Source: Lachnoclostridium sp. UBA903 (GTDB lineage: Bacteria > Bacillota > Clostridia > Lachnospirales > Lachnospiraceae). Taken from it: DNA of 64,000 bases. The notes under the pieces were generated by a model, which saw only the letters and a list, made by a program, of their open reading frames with translations, had not been told where the DNA came from and did not search any database. The DNA is taken from NCBI GenBank assembly GCA_002294045.1, contig DBEP01000069.1, positions 41,371-105,370 on the forward strand. Direction: 5' to 3'. The position numbers were made by a program, and so were the translations under genes. Shown here one piece after another: positions 16,103 through 23,960 of this stretch (the first letter of the stretch is position 1; every line of letters begins with the position of its first letter).

Positions 16103-16699
16103 ACCGGATATTCATTACATATTATTTCATATTAGTTATAATATTATCTTTTAAAAGCTTTGGTAGAGAGTTATTTTCTTTATCAGGGCTTTATTATGCG
16201 GGAAAGCTTATCTTATATTATTCCAATCCCAAAGCGCGTTTCAAAAATCATTGTACCGTTCCGAATGCCCCACTTTGCGGTATACTGCGTCAGATGTTGA
16301 GAGCTTATGATATTTTGCTGTTGTTGTCCGATTTGTATGATATGACTAAAACAGGCAAAGCAGTAAACAGAATCAGTATTTATATTTACTCGTGATATAA
16401 TACAAAATGTTACGAGTTTCTAAAATACTTTACAAATTGTTGCTGCTATGATAACATAAAATTTGCATAATAAATATACTTTAATATAATAAATTACTAT
16501 TTATTATATTAAAACGCCTGTAATAGTTACATAAAATAACAGCTATGCCAAAAACATTGGACACAAAGTAGAATTGTTGCTACTTTTACGAGAGGTAATG
16601 GAATCTTGCCGCGGCAGAAATAAAAAAATTAAGTCAGCGAGGCTCCGGAATACCTGGTAAAGAATGCCAGACTTTAATATCAGAAATTAGCTCAAAGAA
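16103..16699. other. Noncoding AT-rich gap with repeat arm
   Basis: About 600 bases without a convincing gene. It contains a MITE arm (16236-16292), a TATAAT near 16396 and further AT-rich sequence. Short in-frame stretches around 16600-16690 (for example KKLSQRGSGIPGKE) look like decayed coding DNA leading into the 40-codon frame at 16700. The stretch may include the operator and promoter of the DUF5054 gene, but none can be fixed. Confidence 0.4.
16236..16292. repeat. Single arm of the MITE-like family
   Basis: From 16244 to 16292 the sequence matches one arm of the palindrome at 20891-21047 with about four differences in 49 bases, including CCCCACTTTGCGGTATACTG. The second arm is absent, so this is a truncated copy or a one-ended remnant. 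Confidence 0.7.
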
Positions 16700-16822
16700 A
16701 TGATAAGCTTTATAAAGGAAAAAGATTATGTACCCCAGCTTTATTTTGACAAAAGCTGGGAGGAACTTTTCAGGCTTAATCCGGAGAGAATGGAAAAGCT
16801 GTTAAAAGATATGGGAATGTAA
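16700..16822 (+). pseudogene. Short coding remnant
   Basis: A 40-codon frame starting MISFIKEKDYVPQLYFDKSW and continuing ELFRLNPERMEKLLKDMGM. The composition is protein-like and it ends as if at the C-terminus of a larger protein, but there is no ribosome binding site and I do not recognise the parent family. The upstream sequence has weak coding character in other frames. It is best read as the 3' end of a degraded gene next to the DUF5054 gene. Confidence 0.4.
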
Positions 16823-16858
16823 AATTTATTACGAAGGAAAGAAAAAAGAGAGGCCTCT

Positions 16859-19375
16859 ATGATTAAGAAAATTATACTTGTTTTTAAAACACATTTTGAT
16901 ATGGGATTTACGGATTTATCTTCCAATGTCATTAATAATTATGCGGATTCCATGCTTAAAGAGGTTATTGCCACGTGTAAAGCCACAAAAAATATGGGAG
17001 AGCTTAAGTATGTGTGGACCATGCCGTCCTGGCCACTGAAATTAATCAGGGAGCGGTGCGGGGAAAATTTAAGGAAAGAGCTGGACTTGCTGGTTGAACA
17101 GGAACAAATCGTATGGCATGCCCTGCCGTTTACCTCTCATACGGATTTTTGCAGTGGGGAGGAATACATAGAAGGTCTCCGGTTCGGACGGGAATTATCG
17201 GAGTTTTACCGTAAACCATACAGGATTTCCGCAAAGATGACCGACGTTCCGGGGCATGGCATTATGCTGCCCGCTATTTTAAGCGGAGCGGGCGTTAAAT
17301 TTCTGCATTTGGGCTGCAATGAATTTGCCAGTCCGCCGAAGCTGCCCTTTTTGTTTTATTGGCAGGCGAAAAGCGGCGAAAAATTACTTACCATGTACAG
17401 CAGGGGCGGATACGGAACCGCTCTTTTTCCGCCTGAAGACTGGAAGTATCCTGTCTGGATGGCTTTGATGCAGACCCAGGATAATTGTGGTCCCCAATCG
17501 GCCTCTGTTATTGAAAAGCTGGTGAAACAAATACGGATGAAGTATCCCGATGCACAAGTCGTCTGCGGTTCCATGGATGAATTCTATAAGGAGCTGGCGG
17601 AATGTGATTTAAGCAATGTTCCCATAATAGCAAAAGACCTTGGCGATACCTGGATACACGGTATCGGTTCCTGTCCCAGGGAAGTGGGAATACTTCGGGA
17701 AGACCGGGAAAGGAGCAGAAAGCTGCAGGCAATTTATGCAAAGCAGTTGCTGGAAACACCCCTGCCGGATGACGGCAGTGCCTCACAAATCCTGGACAGA
17801 TATTATGAAAATGTGAACCTTTTTGAGGAGCATACCTGGGGAGCGGATGTTAAAACCTGGCTTGGGCCGGAACGGGTATATCATAAAAATGAATTTCTGG
17901 AAGCAAAACACAAGGATAATTACCTGTTTATTGAGGACTCCTGGCAGGAGCAGAGGGACAGGGCATATCAAAGCCATCTGGCTCTGCAGGAGCTTAAGAA
18001 GCTGACGGACGGCAAAAAGCCTGAAAAGCTATCGCTGTTTAATCCCGGCAGCAGCGCATTTACGGGCTGGGTATCCGTAAAAGACCTGAATATGGATTTT
18101 TCGGACTGCTCTCTGGAAATGAACCAGGAGATACTTCCTATGACCAGAATAGACGGAGAATGGTCCTGCTTTGTAAAGGAGCTTCCGCCCTTTGCAACCA
18201 CACCTCTAAAAATAGCAGCCGTACCTCCCGATACGGGCAGCCTAACCGTTAAAAACAACGGTCTTTTTATTACTGCCGCAAATCACAGGTATATCTTGAA
18301 ATTCTCCGAAATCACAGGGGAAATAACCGAGTTATACGATAAGAAACTGGAAGCGGTTCTATTGAAACAGCAGAACCAGAAGCCGGTTTTTTCTTATCAG
18401 TATGACCGTTATGGAATAGAAGAGGTAACGGAATACTTAAGGAATTATGCCTACCGGTTTTCAGCCTGGGGAATCCGGGATTATGGCAGGGAAGCCTATC
18501 CGGAATGTGAGCATAAAACATATCATCCGTCCTTTAGGTCCTTTGCGGTGGAAGGGGATACTATTATTTTTATTTATGAGAACAGGGAAAGTGCGGAGAA
18601 ATACGGGGATGCCCAAGAAATCCGCATGGAGATAACCCTTCCGTCTGCGGGGGAAGAACTTTATGTGAATCTCAGGCTCGGAAACAAACAGGAAACACCT
18701 TATATTGAATCCGGTTCATTTCTTATTCCATTTGCAGAAAGGGCATATCATTACCGTGTTAATAAACCCAATGTAGTTTTAAATCCGGAAGCAGATATAC
18801 AGGAAGCTGCCAATCATGTATTTTACTGCATTGAAAATTATATCTCGGCTGCAGGTGAGAAGCATGGAATCTGTGTGATACCGAAAGATTCTCCTTTAAG
18901 TGCCATAGGCAGTACGGGAATTTACAGATACAGCAGGGAATACAAAACCCCGAAAGAGCCTGTCATCTATTTTAATTTGTTCAACAACATGTGGGGCACT
19001 AACTTTCCCCAGTGGCTCGGCGGGGACTTGTGTTTCCGTTATGTGCTTTTTGGTTTTAAAAAGGATGAGGGCGGCTTCAACCTGGAAAGGGCGTCCATGC
19101 TAAAAGCAGGGGCGGAACTTACCTCGAATACTTTAATGAAAGATAACTGCAGGCTTCCGGAGCACATGCAGTTAATCAATGCAAGAAAAGAACAGGAAGG
19201 TATTATTTTAAGGTTTAAAGACCTCCGGGGAGAGGCGTCCCTAAGGAAGCTGGTTATAGAGAATCATACCATTACTCCTGTGGATATATACAACCGGACA
19301 GCGGGGGAAAGTAAACAGAATGAATACGACTTCCCGATTAAACCTTATGGGATATATTCCTTTCTGCTTACCTAG
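16859..19375 (+). CDS. DUF5054 glycosidase (GH38-like)
   Basis: The 838-residue protein matches DUF5054 proteins, large cytoplasmic enzymes related to family 38 alpha-mannosidases. The N-terminal barrel begins KKIILVFKTHFDMGFTDL, where HFD corresponds to the metal-binding H-x-D of GH38. Further conserved blocks are TDVPGHG near 122 and FEEHTWGAD near 322, the latter with acidic and histidine residues suitable for zinc binding. The C-terminal 400 residues are beta-sandwich. No signal peptide is present. Substrate is unknown. The GntR-type regulator upstream and inositol genes downstream suggest it trims an imported glycoside, possibly an inositol conjugate. GAGAGG lies before the ATG. Confidence 0.75.
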   Translation: MIKKIILVFKTHFDMGFTDLSSNVINNYADSMLKEVIATCKATKNMGELKYVWTMPSWPLKLIRERCGENLRKELDLLVEQEQIVWHALPFTSHTDFCSGEEYIEGLRFGRELSEFYRKPYRISAKMTDVPGHGIMLPAILSGAGVKFLHLGCNEFASPPKLPFLFYWQAKSGEKLLTMYSRGGYGTALFPPEDWKYPVWMALMQTQDNCGPQSASVIEKLVKQIRMKYPDAQVVCGSMDEFYKELAECDLSNVPIIAKDLGDTWIHGIGSCPREVGILREDRERSRKLQAIYAKQLLETPLPDDGSASQILDRYYENVNLFEEHTWGADVKTWLGPERVYHKNEFLEAKHKDNYLFIEDSWQEQRDRAYQSHLALQELKKLTDGKKPEKLSLFNPGSSAFTGWVSVKDLNMDFSDCSLEMNQEILPMTRIDGEWSCFVKELPPFATTPLKIAAVPPDTGSLTVKNNGLFITAANHRYILKFSEITGEITELYDKKLEAVLLKQQNQKPVFSYQYDRYGIEEVTEYLRNYAYRFSAWGIRDYGREAYPECEHKTYHPSFRSFAVEGDTIIFIYENRESAEKYGDAQEIRMEITLPSAGEELYVNLRLGNKQETPYIESGSFLIPFAERAYHYRVNKPNVVLNPEADIQEAANHVFYCIENYISAAGEKHGICVIPKDSPLSAIGSTGIYRYSREYKTPKEPVIYFNLFNNMWGTNFPQWLGGDLCFRYVLFGFKKDEGGFNLERASMLKAGAELTSNTLMKDNCRLPEHMQLINARKEQEGIILRFKDLRGEASLRKLVIENHTITPVDIYNRTAGESKQNEYDFPIKPYGIYSFLLT

Positions 19376-19399
19376 TGTGCCAACGTGTCAGCACACTAG
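19372..19399. terminator. Perfect hairpin at the end of the DUF5054 gene
   Basis: CTAGTGTGC (19372-19380) and GCACACTAG (19391-19399) pair perfectly around a ten-base loop, overlapping the stop codon. No U tract follows on either strand. It lies between convergent genes and may act as a weak bidirectional terminator. The sequence also resembles the start of the AGTGAC-type repeats at 455 and 40065. Confidence 0.45.
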
Positions 19400-19581
19400 T
19401 AGTCCTTAAAGTTTGTATTCGCCAGAATAAAGTTGAGATTCTATATAATTCAAAAAGCTGGGCTCTTATTAATCACTTTATTCGGTTATCGAATAAACAA
19501 ACTTTATGGACGCTCCCAAAATCTCTCCTTGCCTCCGCAATCCGGAATGGCCGGGCCGGCTGCATGAATTCTGCCGCATTG

Positions 19582-20595
19582 CTATATAACGATTTCCTTA
19601 AGCAGTACCGGGCGGTTTTCTTCCAGAGACTTTTTCGCTGCGATTGCAATGAGCACCGGCTGCAGGCCGTCGTTAATATTGACAGGAACTTCGGTATCGT
19701 TGACAACTGCCTGTACGAACAGGGATACTTCTTTTGCGAAGGAAGCCATGTAGCGTTCCAGGAAAAAGTATAGCGGTTTTTCTCCGGTAACGCCGGAAGC
19801 GGTACTGATGACGGCGGTGGAAGCGGCATCGTTGGTAACGGCAACCTGGCCTTTTGAACCAAACACCTCCGCACGCTGGTCATAACCGTAGTCGGCCTTA
19901 CGGGAATTGTCGATTACGGCGAGAGCACCGTTGGCAAGCTTCATGGTTATAACGGCCGTATCAATGTCGCCGGCCTCTTTTATGGCAGGGTTTACTAAAG
20001 AAGTGCCGTTGGCATAAACCTCAACGACATCACTGGAGGTCAAATAACGCACCATGTCAAAATCATGTATGGTCATATCTAAAAACATACCGCCGGATAC
20101 CTTAACATATTCAATGGGCGGTGCGTCCGGATCTCTTGAGGTTACCTTAACGATATGTACGTCTCCGATTTTCCCCTCAGTCACTGCGTTGCGTACCGCT
20201 TCAAAATTGTGGTCAAAACGGCGGTTGAAACCAACCTGGAATTTTACCCCGGAATCCTTTAACACTTCCATAACTTCTTTAATTTTGGACAGATCCTGGG
20301 AAATGGGTTTTTCACAGAAGACATGTTTGCCTGCTTTAATTGCTTCAATGGCGATATCCGCATGGGTATCTGTGGAGGAACAGATTAATACGGCCTTTAT
20401 ACCGTCATCTTTTAATATATCCCGGTAGTCCGTATATACCTTTGAAATTCCCAGGCCGTCTGCCCAGGATTTCACCGCATCGTTCATAAAAGGATCGGCG
20501 ATCGCCGCAACCTGTGCCTCCTTTACGTGATAGGTAATACTTTCTCCATGGACTTTGCCGATTCTACCGGCACCGATAATACCGATACTTAACAT
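19582..20595 (-). CDS. iolG: Inositol 2-dehydrogenase
   Basis: The 337-residue NAD-dependent enzyme oxidises myo-inositol to scyllo-inosose (2-keto-myo-inositol), the first step of inositol catabolism. The N-terminal Rossmann fold shows GIIGAGRIG, and the family motif CEKPISQDL lies near residue 93. The catalytic region GGMFLDMTIHDFDMVRY near residue 170 contains the Asp and His of the GFO/IDH/MocA family. ATG 20595 follows AAAGGA by ten bases; an upstream ATG at 20613 has no site. It faces away from the other iol genes across a 600-bp repeat-bearing gap, so it may have its own promoter. A scyllo-inositol dehydrogenase is the alternative. Confidence 0.85.
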   Translation of the reverse strand: MLSIGIIGAGRIGKVHGESITYHVKEAQVAAIADPFMNDAVKSWADGLGISKVYTDYRDILKDDGIKAVLICSSTDTHADIAIEAIKAGKHVFCEKPISQDLSKIKEVMEVLKDSGVKFQVGFNRRFDHNFEAVRNAVTEGKIGDVHIVKVTSRDPDAPPIEYVKVSGGMFLDMTIHDFDMVRYLTSSDVVEVYANGTSLVNPAIKEAGDIDTAVITMKLANGALAVIDNSRKADYGYDQRAEVFGSKGQVAVTNDAASTAVISTASGVTGEKPLYFFLERYMASFAKEVSLFVQAVVNDTEVPVNINDGLQPVLIAIAAKKSLEENRPVLLKEIVI

Positions 20596-20890
20596 AATAT
20601 CATATCCTTTCATTTGAATTGGTATATTTTTGTTAATAATAATGAAATTATACCATATAATTCAGGGAATATCAACAATAATATAACAAAAACATATTCA
20701 AAATATAACAAAATAATCATTGCCGTGAAAAATGCGCCGGCAGGAATTCCTTTGGCCGATACTATCTTATCTGTTAGCCGTAATTGTAAAAGAAAGGTTA
20801 ACTCTATGGGTTTAAAAATAGGGCCTGCCAGCTGCCTCCTTAAACTTATTAAAGAAAATTATCAAAGAAAAATAGAATACTTTTGACCTA

Positions 20891-21047
20891 GTGTGTTTTT
20901 AAAAAATCATCGCACCGTTCTGAACGCCCCACTTTGCGGTATACTGCGTCGCCATTTTGGCAGAGTTGCCCACTACGCCCCAAAACCGCTCCTTGCCTAC
21001 CGCAAAGTGGGGCATCAGTCCGGCACAAGCATTTTTCAAATACACTC
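20891..21047. repeat. MITE-like palindrome in the iolG-iolJ gap
   Basis: The left arm (from GTGTGTTTTTAAAAAATC through CCCCACTTTGCGGTA) and the right arm, read on the other strand (GAGTGTATTTGAAAAATGC through CCCCACTTTGCGGTA), are inverted copies of about 52 bp around a centre of about 50 bp. Relatives are at 350-407 and 16236-16292. It codes for nothing and could fold into a long hairpin in either transcript. It separates the divergent iolG and iolJ promoters. Confidence 0.75.
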
Positions 21048-21105
21048 TAACCAGGAATTTATTGGCGAAAACATAAAAACATATATAAAAATGCCATTAA
21101 ATTAA

Positions 21106-21133
21106 TTGACTAATAGTTATATTTATGTTAAAT
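21106..21133 (+). promoter_or_regulatory. Probable promoter of the iol operon
   Basis: TTGACT (21106-21111) and TTAAAT (21128-21133) are 16 bp apart, about 60 bases before the iolJ start. A partly symmetric GTAAGTTATTAACAAGTTAC follows and could be an operator. The match is moderate; no other candidate lies closer. Confidence 0.45.
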
Positions 21134-21195
21134 TATTGGTAAGTTATTAACAAGTTACAAGTAAGTATCTAAAAAAAAGAAAGGTGAGTGTACCT

Positions 21196-22044
21196 GTGTC
21201 ATTAGTTGATATGAAATCACTTTTACTGAAAGCGGAACAAGGAAATTACGGAATCGGCGCTTTCAGTGTTGGTAATATGGAGATGATTATGGGAGCTGTC
21301 AAGGCTGCGGAGGAATGTGAATCCCCGATAATTTTGCAGATAGCCCAGGTCAGGCTGCCTTATTCACCCCTTTATCTGATTGGGCCCATGATGCTCGCCG
21401 CAGCAAGGAACGCTTCCGTTCCTATTGCTGTTCATTTTGATCATGGAATGGATGTTGCCGTTATTAAAGAAGCCCTGGAGCTGGGATTTACTTCCGTTAT
21501 GATTGATGCTTCCCATTTAGCCTTTAGTGAGAACATTAAAATAGTAAAAACGGTAAAGGAAATGGCGGATAGCTACGGTGCCTCGGTAGAAGCGGAAGTG
21601 GGCCAGCTTGGCAAAAGCGAAGACGGTACGGAAAATAAGGGAATGTTTTATTCAAACCCCCTTGAGGTAAAAGAACTGTATGAAAGTACCGAAGTGGATG
21701 CGGTTGCCCTTTCCATTGGTAATGCCCATGGATTATATACCCGGGAGCCGAAACTGGATTTTGCTATATTATCGGATACCAGAAAGCTGGTTTCCGTGCC
21801 TCTGGTACTCCACGGCGGTTCCGGCATCAGTGCGGAGGATTTCAGAAAATGCATTGCATGCGGTATCCGGAAGGTAAACATAGCCACGGCCAATTTTATG
21901 GCGGTGGAAGAGGAAGCCAGAATATATTCCGGCGGGGAGAAAAGGGATTATTTTAAATTAAGTTCCCACATGGTATCCGGAATGTGTAACAATGTAAAAG
22001 AACATATTAACATATTTAATAGCAATAAAAAAGCATGGAGGTAA
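21196..22044 (+). CDS. iolJ: Class II aldolase, probable DKGP aldolase
   Basis: The 282-residue protein is a class II fructose-bisphosphate-aldolase family enzyme. In this operon the expected role is cleaving 2-deoxy-5-keto-gluconate-6-phosphate into dihydroxyacetone phosphate and malonate semialdehyde. Family motifs are the zinc-binding HFDHG near residue 80, EAEVGQLG near 134, a histidine in GNAHGLY near 175 and HGGSG near 205. GTG 21196 is preferred: AAGGTGAG lies seven bases upstream, while the earlier in-frame GTG at 21184 lies inside that site. It starts the six-gene plus-strand operon. A tagatose- or fructose-specific aldolase cannot be excluded by sequence alone. Confidence 0.8.
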   Translation: MSLVDMKSLLLKAEQGNYGIGAFSVGNMEMIMGAVKAAEECESPIILQIAQVRLPYSPLYLIGPMMLAAARNASVPIAVHFDHGMDVAVIKEALELGFTSVMIDASHLAFSENIKIVKTVKEMADSYGASVEAEVGQLGKSEDGTENKGMFYSNPLEVKELYESTEVDAVALSIGNAHGLYTREPKLDFAILSDTRKLVSVPLVLHGGSGISAEDFRKCIACGIRKVNIATANFMAVEEEARIYSGGEKRDYFKLSSHMVSGMCNNVKEHINIFNSNKKAWR

Positions 22045-22051
22045 AGGTAAA

Positions 22052-23068
22052 ATGGAATATATAAAATTTGCGGAAAACAGGCCCTTTGACATTATATTCC
22101 TTGGAAGAATAGCCATTGACTTTAATCCGGTGGACTATTATAAACCTCTCTCCGAAAGCACTACTTTCAAGAAATATCTGGGAGGCTCACCGGCCAATAT
22201 TGCGGTGGGAATGGCAAGGCTTGGGAGAAAAGCAGGTTTTCTGGCCAAGGTATCAGAGGATCAGTTTGGTGACTTTGTAGAAAATTATTTTAAGAAGGAA
22301 GGCATTGATACAAGCCATATCAGCCGGTGTATCAACGGAGAAAAGCTTGGACTGACCTTCACGGAAATACTCAGTGAAACCGAAAGCAGTATCTTAATGT
22401 ACCGGAACGAGGCGGCGGACTTACAGTTAGATGTTGCCGATATCGATGAAGATTACATAAAACAGGCAAAAGCAATTCTGATTTCGGGAACGGCCCTGGC
22501 CCAAAGCCCCAGCAGGGAAGCGGCATTAAAGGCCATGTCCCTGGCAAAAAAGAATCGGACCGCAATTATTTTTGATATTGACTACCGGCCTTATAACTGG
22601 AAAAATGCGGATGAAATTGCAATTTATTATTCTCTTGTTGCAATGAACAGCGATATTATCCTCGGTTCCCGGGAAGAGTTTGATTTGACCCAGAAGCTTA
22701 TTGCTCCGGGACAGAATGACGAAGAGACGGCGGCCTTCTGGCATAAGCACGGCGTCAAAATCGTAATCATCAAACACGGCAAAGAAGGCTCCACCGCATA
22801 TACCTGGGATGGAAGCCATTACGGAATAAAGCCGTTCCCGGTTAAATTATTAAAGTCTTTCGGCGGCGGGGACGGTTATGCTTCCGCATTTCTCTACGGC
22901 TTATTCGAAGGCTGGGATATGATAGACTGCCTGGAATTCGGCAGTGCCTCCGCAGCCCTGCTGGTAGCAAGCCATGCCTGCTCCGAGGATATGCCTTCGG
23001 TGGAAAAGATAAAAGAATTTATTAAGGAATGTAAATTAAAATACGGTGATATGATTGCAAGAGTTTAG
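22052..23068 (+). CDS. iolC: 5-dehydro-2-deoxygluconokinase
   Basis: The 338-residue PfkB-family kinase phosphorylates 5-dehydro-2-deoxygluconate at C6 with ATP, making the inducer and substrate for the IolJ aldolase. Features are the N-terminal LGRIAIDFNP segment, the substrate motif GGSPANIAVGMARLG near residue 45, and the ATP/anion-hole motif FGGGDGYASAFLYGL near 270, whose Asp is the catalytic base. It starts eight bases after iolJ with its own site. A small hairpin follows before iolB. Confidence 0.88.
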   Translation: MEYIKFAENRPFDIIFLGRIAIDFNPVDYYKPLSESTTFKKYLGGSPANIAVGMARLGRKAGFLAKVSEDQFGDFVENYFKKEGIDTSHISRCINGEKLGLTFTEILSETESSILMYRNEAADLQLDVADIDEDYIKQAKAILISGTALAQSPSREAALKAMSLAKKNRTAIIFDIDYRPYNWKNADEIAIYYSLVAMNSDIILGSREEFDLTQKLIAPGQNDEETAAFWHKHGVKIVIIKHGKEGSTAYTWDGSHYGIKPFPVKLLKSFGGGDGYASAFLYGLFEGWDMIDCLEFGSASAALLVASHACSEDMPSVEKIKEFIKECKLKYGDMIARV

Positions 23069-23087
23069 CCTGAAGAATCAGGCCTAA
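23065..23087 (+). other. Intercistronic hairpin iolC-iolB
   Basis: GCCTGA-AGAA-TCAGGC forms a perfect six-base stem with a tetraloop (23068-23083), flanked by TTA and TAA that extend it. It begins just after the iolC stop codon. There is no U tract, so stabilisation or processing of the transcript is more likely than termination. Confidence 0.5.
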
Positions 23088-23156
23088 AAGTAAAGGTAAT
23101 TGTTTAAGGCTGGAGTGATTAATGCAATTATCCTGACTTACAGATTGGAGGTATCT

Positions 23157-23927
23157 ATGTTTGGTTATCCGGCATTTGACAAGAACGGGAAGAAGACGGT
23201 AGCCCGTATGGACGGAGTAAACAGCAATATGCTGATGGACATTACGGTATACCGCATGAAGAAAGGCGATGTGCTGAATATCTATGAAAGCGGTCGGGAA
23301 ACGGCCATACTGTTAACGGAAGGCAAGATTACATACCAATGGGAAAACCGGACGGAAACCGGTGCAAGAACCGGCGTTTTTTCCGAACCTCCTTACTGCC
23401 TGCACATTTGCAGGGACGTTAAGGCATCCGTATCTGCACTGGGGGACAGTGAAATCATAATACAGTCCACGGCCAATGAAAATGCTTTTGAAAGCCGCTT
23501 TTATAAACAGGAGGACTGTAAAATTGAGCTGATGGGTGAAACCCAATGGGAAGGTACGGCCAAAAGAGAAGTGCTTACCATATTTGATTATTATAATGCT
23601 CCCTATTCCAATATGGTAATGGGTGAAGTAATTACCAAGGCGGGACGCTGGTCCAGCTATGTACCCCACAGCCATCCCCAGCCGGAAGTTTATTATTATA
23701 AATTCGAAAAACCCCAGGGCTTCGGGGCCGCATTTATCGGGGATAACGTATTTAAAATAACCGACGGAAGCGCAGCTTCCATTCCCGGAGGGCTTACGCA
23801 TCCCCAGACATCGGCACCGGGTTATAATATGTATTATTGCTGGATGATCCGCCATCTTGACAATAATCCCTGGACGGCCAGGGATGTGGACCCGCAGCAC
23901 CAATGGCTGCTGGGGGAAGGAATATAA
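23157..23927 (+). CDS. iolB: 5-deoxy-glucuronate isomerase
   Basis: The 256-residue bicupin enzyme isomerises 5-deoxyglucuronate to 5-dehydro-2-deoxygluconate, between IolD and IolC. The metal site is visible in the second cupin as VPHSHPQPEVYYYKFEKPQG near residue 170, with two His and a Glu, and a further His comes in GGLTHPQ near 225. ATG 23157 follows GGAGG; the open frame extends upstream, but without a ribosome binding site. It is the third gene of the operon. Confidence 0.88.
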   Translation: MFGYPAFDKNGKKTVARMDGVNSNMLMDITVYRMKKGDVLNIYESGRETAILLTEGKITYQWENRTETGARTGVFSEPPYCLHICRDVKASVSALGDSEIIIQSTANENAFESRFYKQEDCKIELMGETQWEGTAKREVLTIFDYYNAPYSNMVMGEVITKAGRWSSYVPHSHPQPEVYYYKFEKPQGFGAAFIGDNVFKITDGSAASIPGGLTHPQTSAPGYNMYYCWMIRHLDNNPWTARDVDPQHQWLLGEGI

Positions 23928-23960
23928 TATCTTGATTATGTCAATTAAGGAGGAGTTACA

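Noticed and set aside
23313..23903. 196-codon antisense frame
   Set aside because: Lies entirely within iolB, which is conserved and on the other strand.
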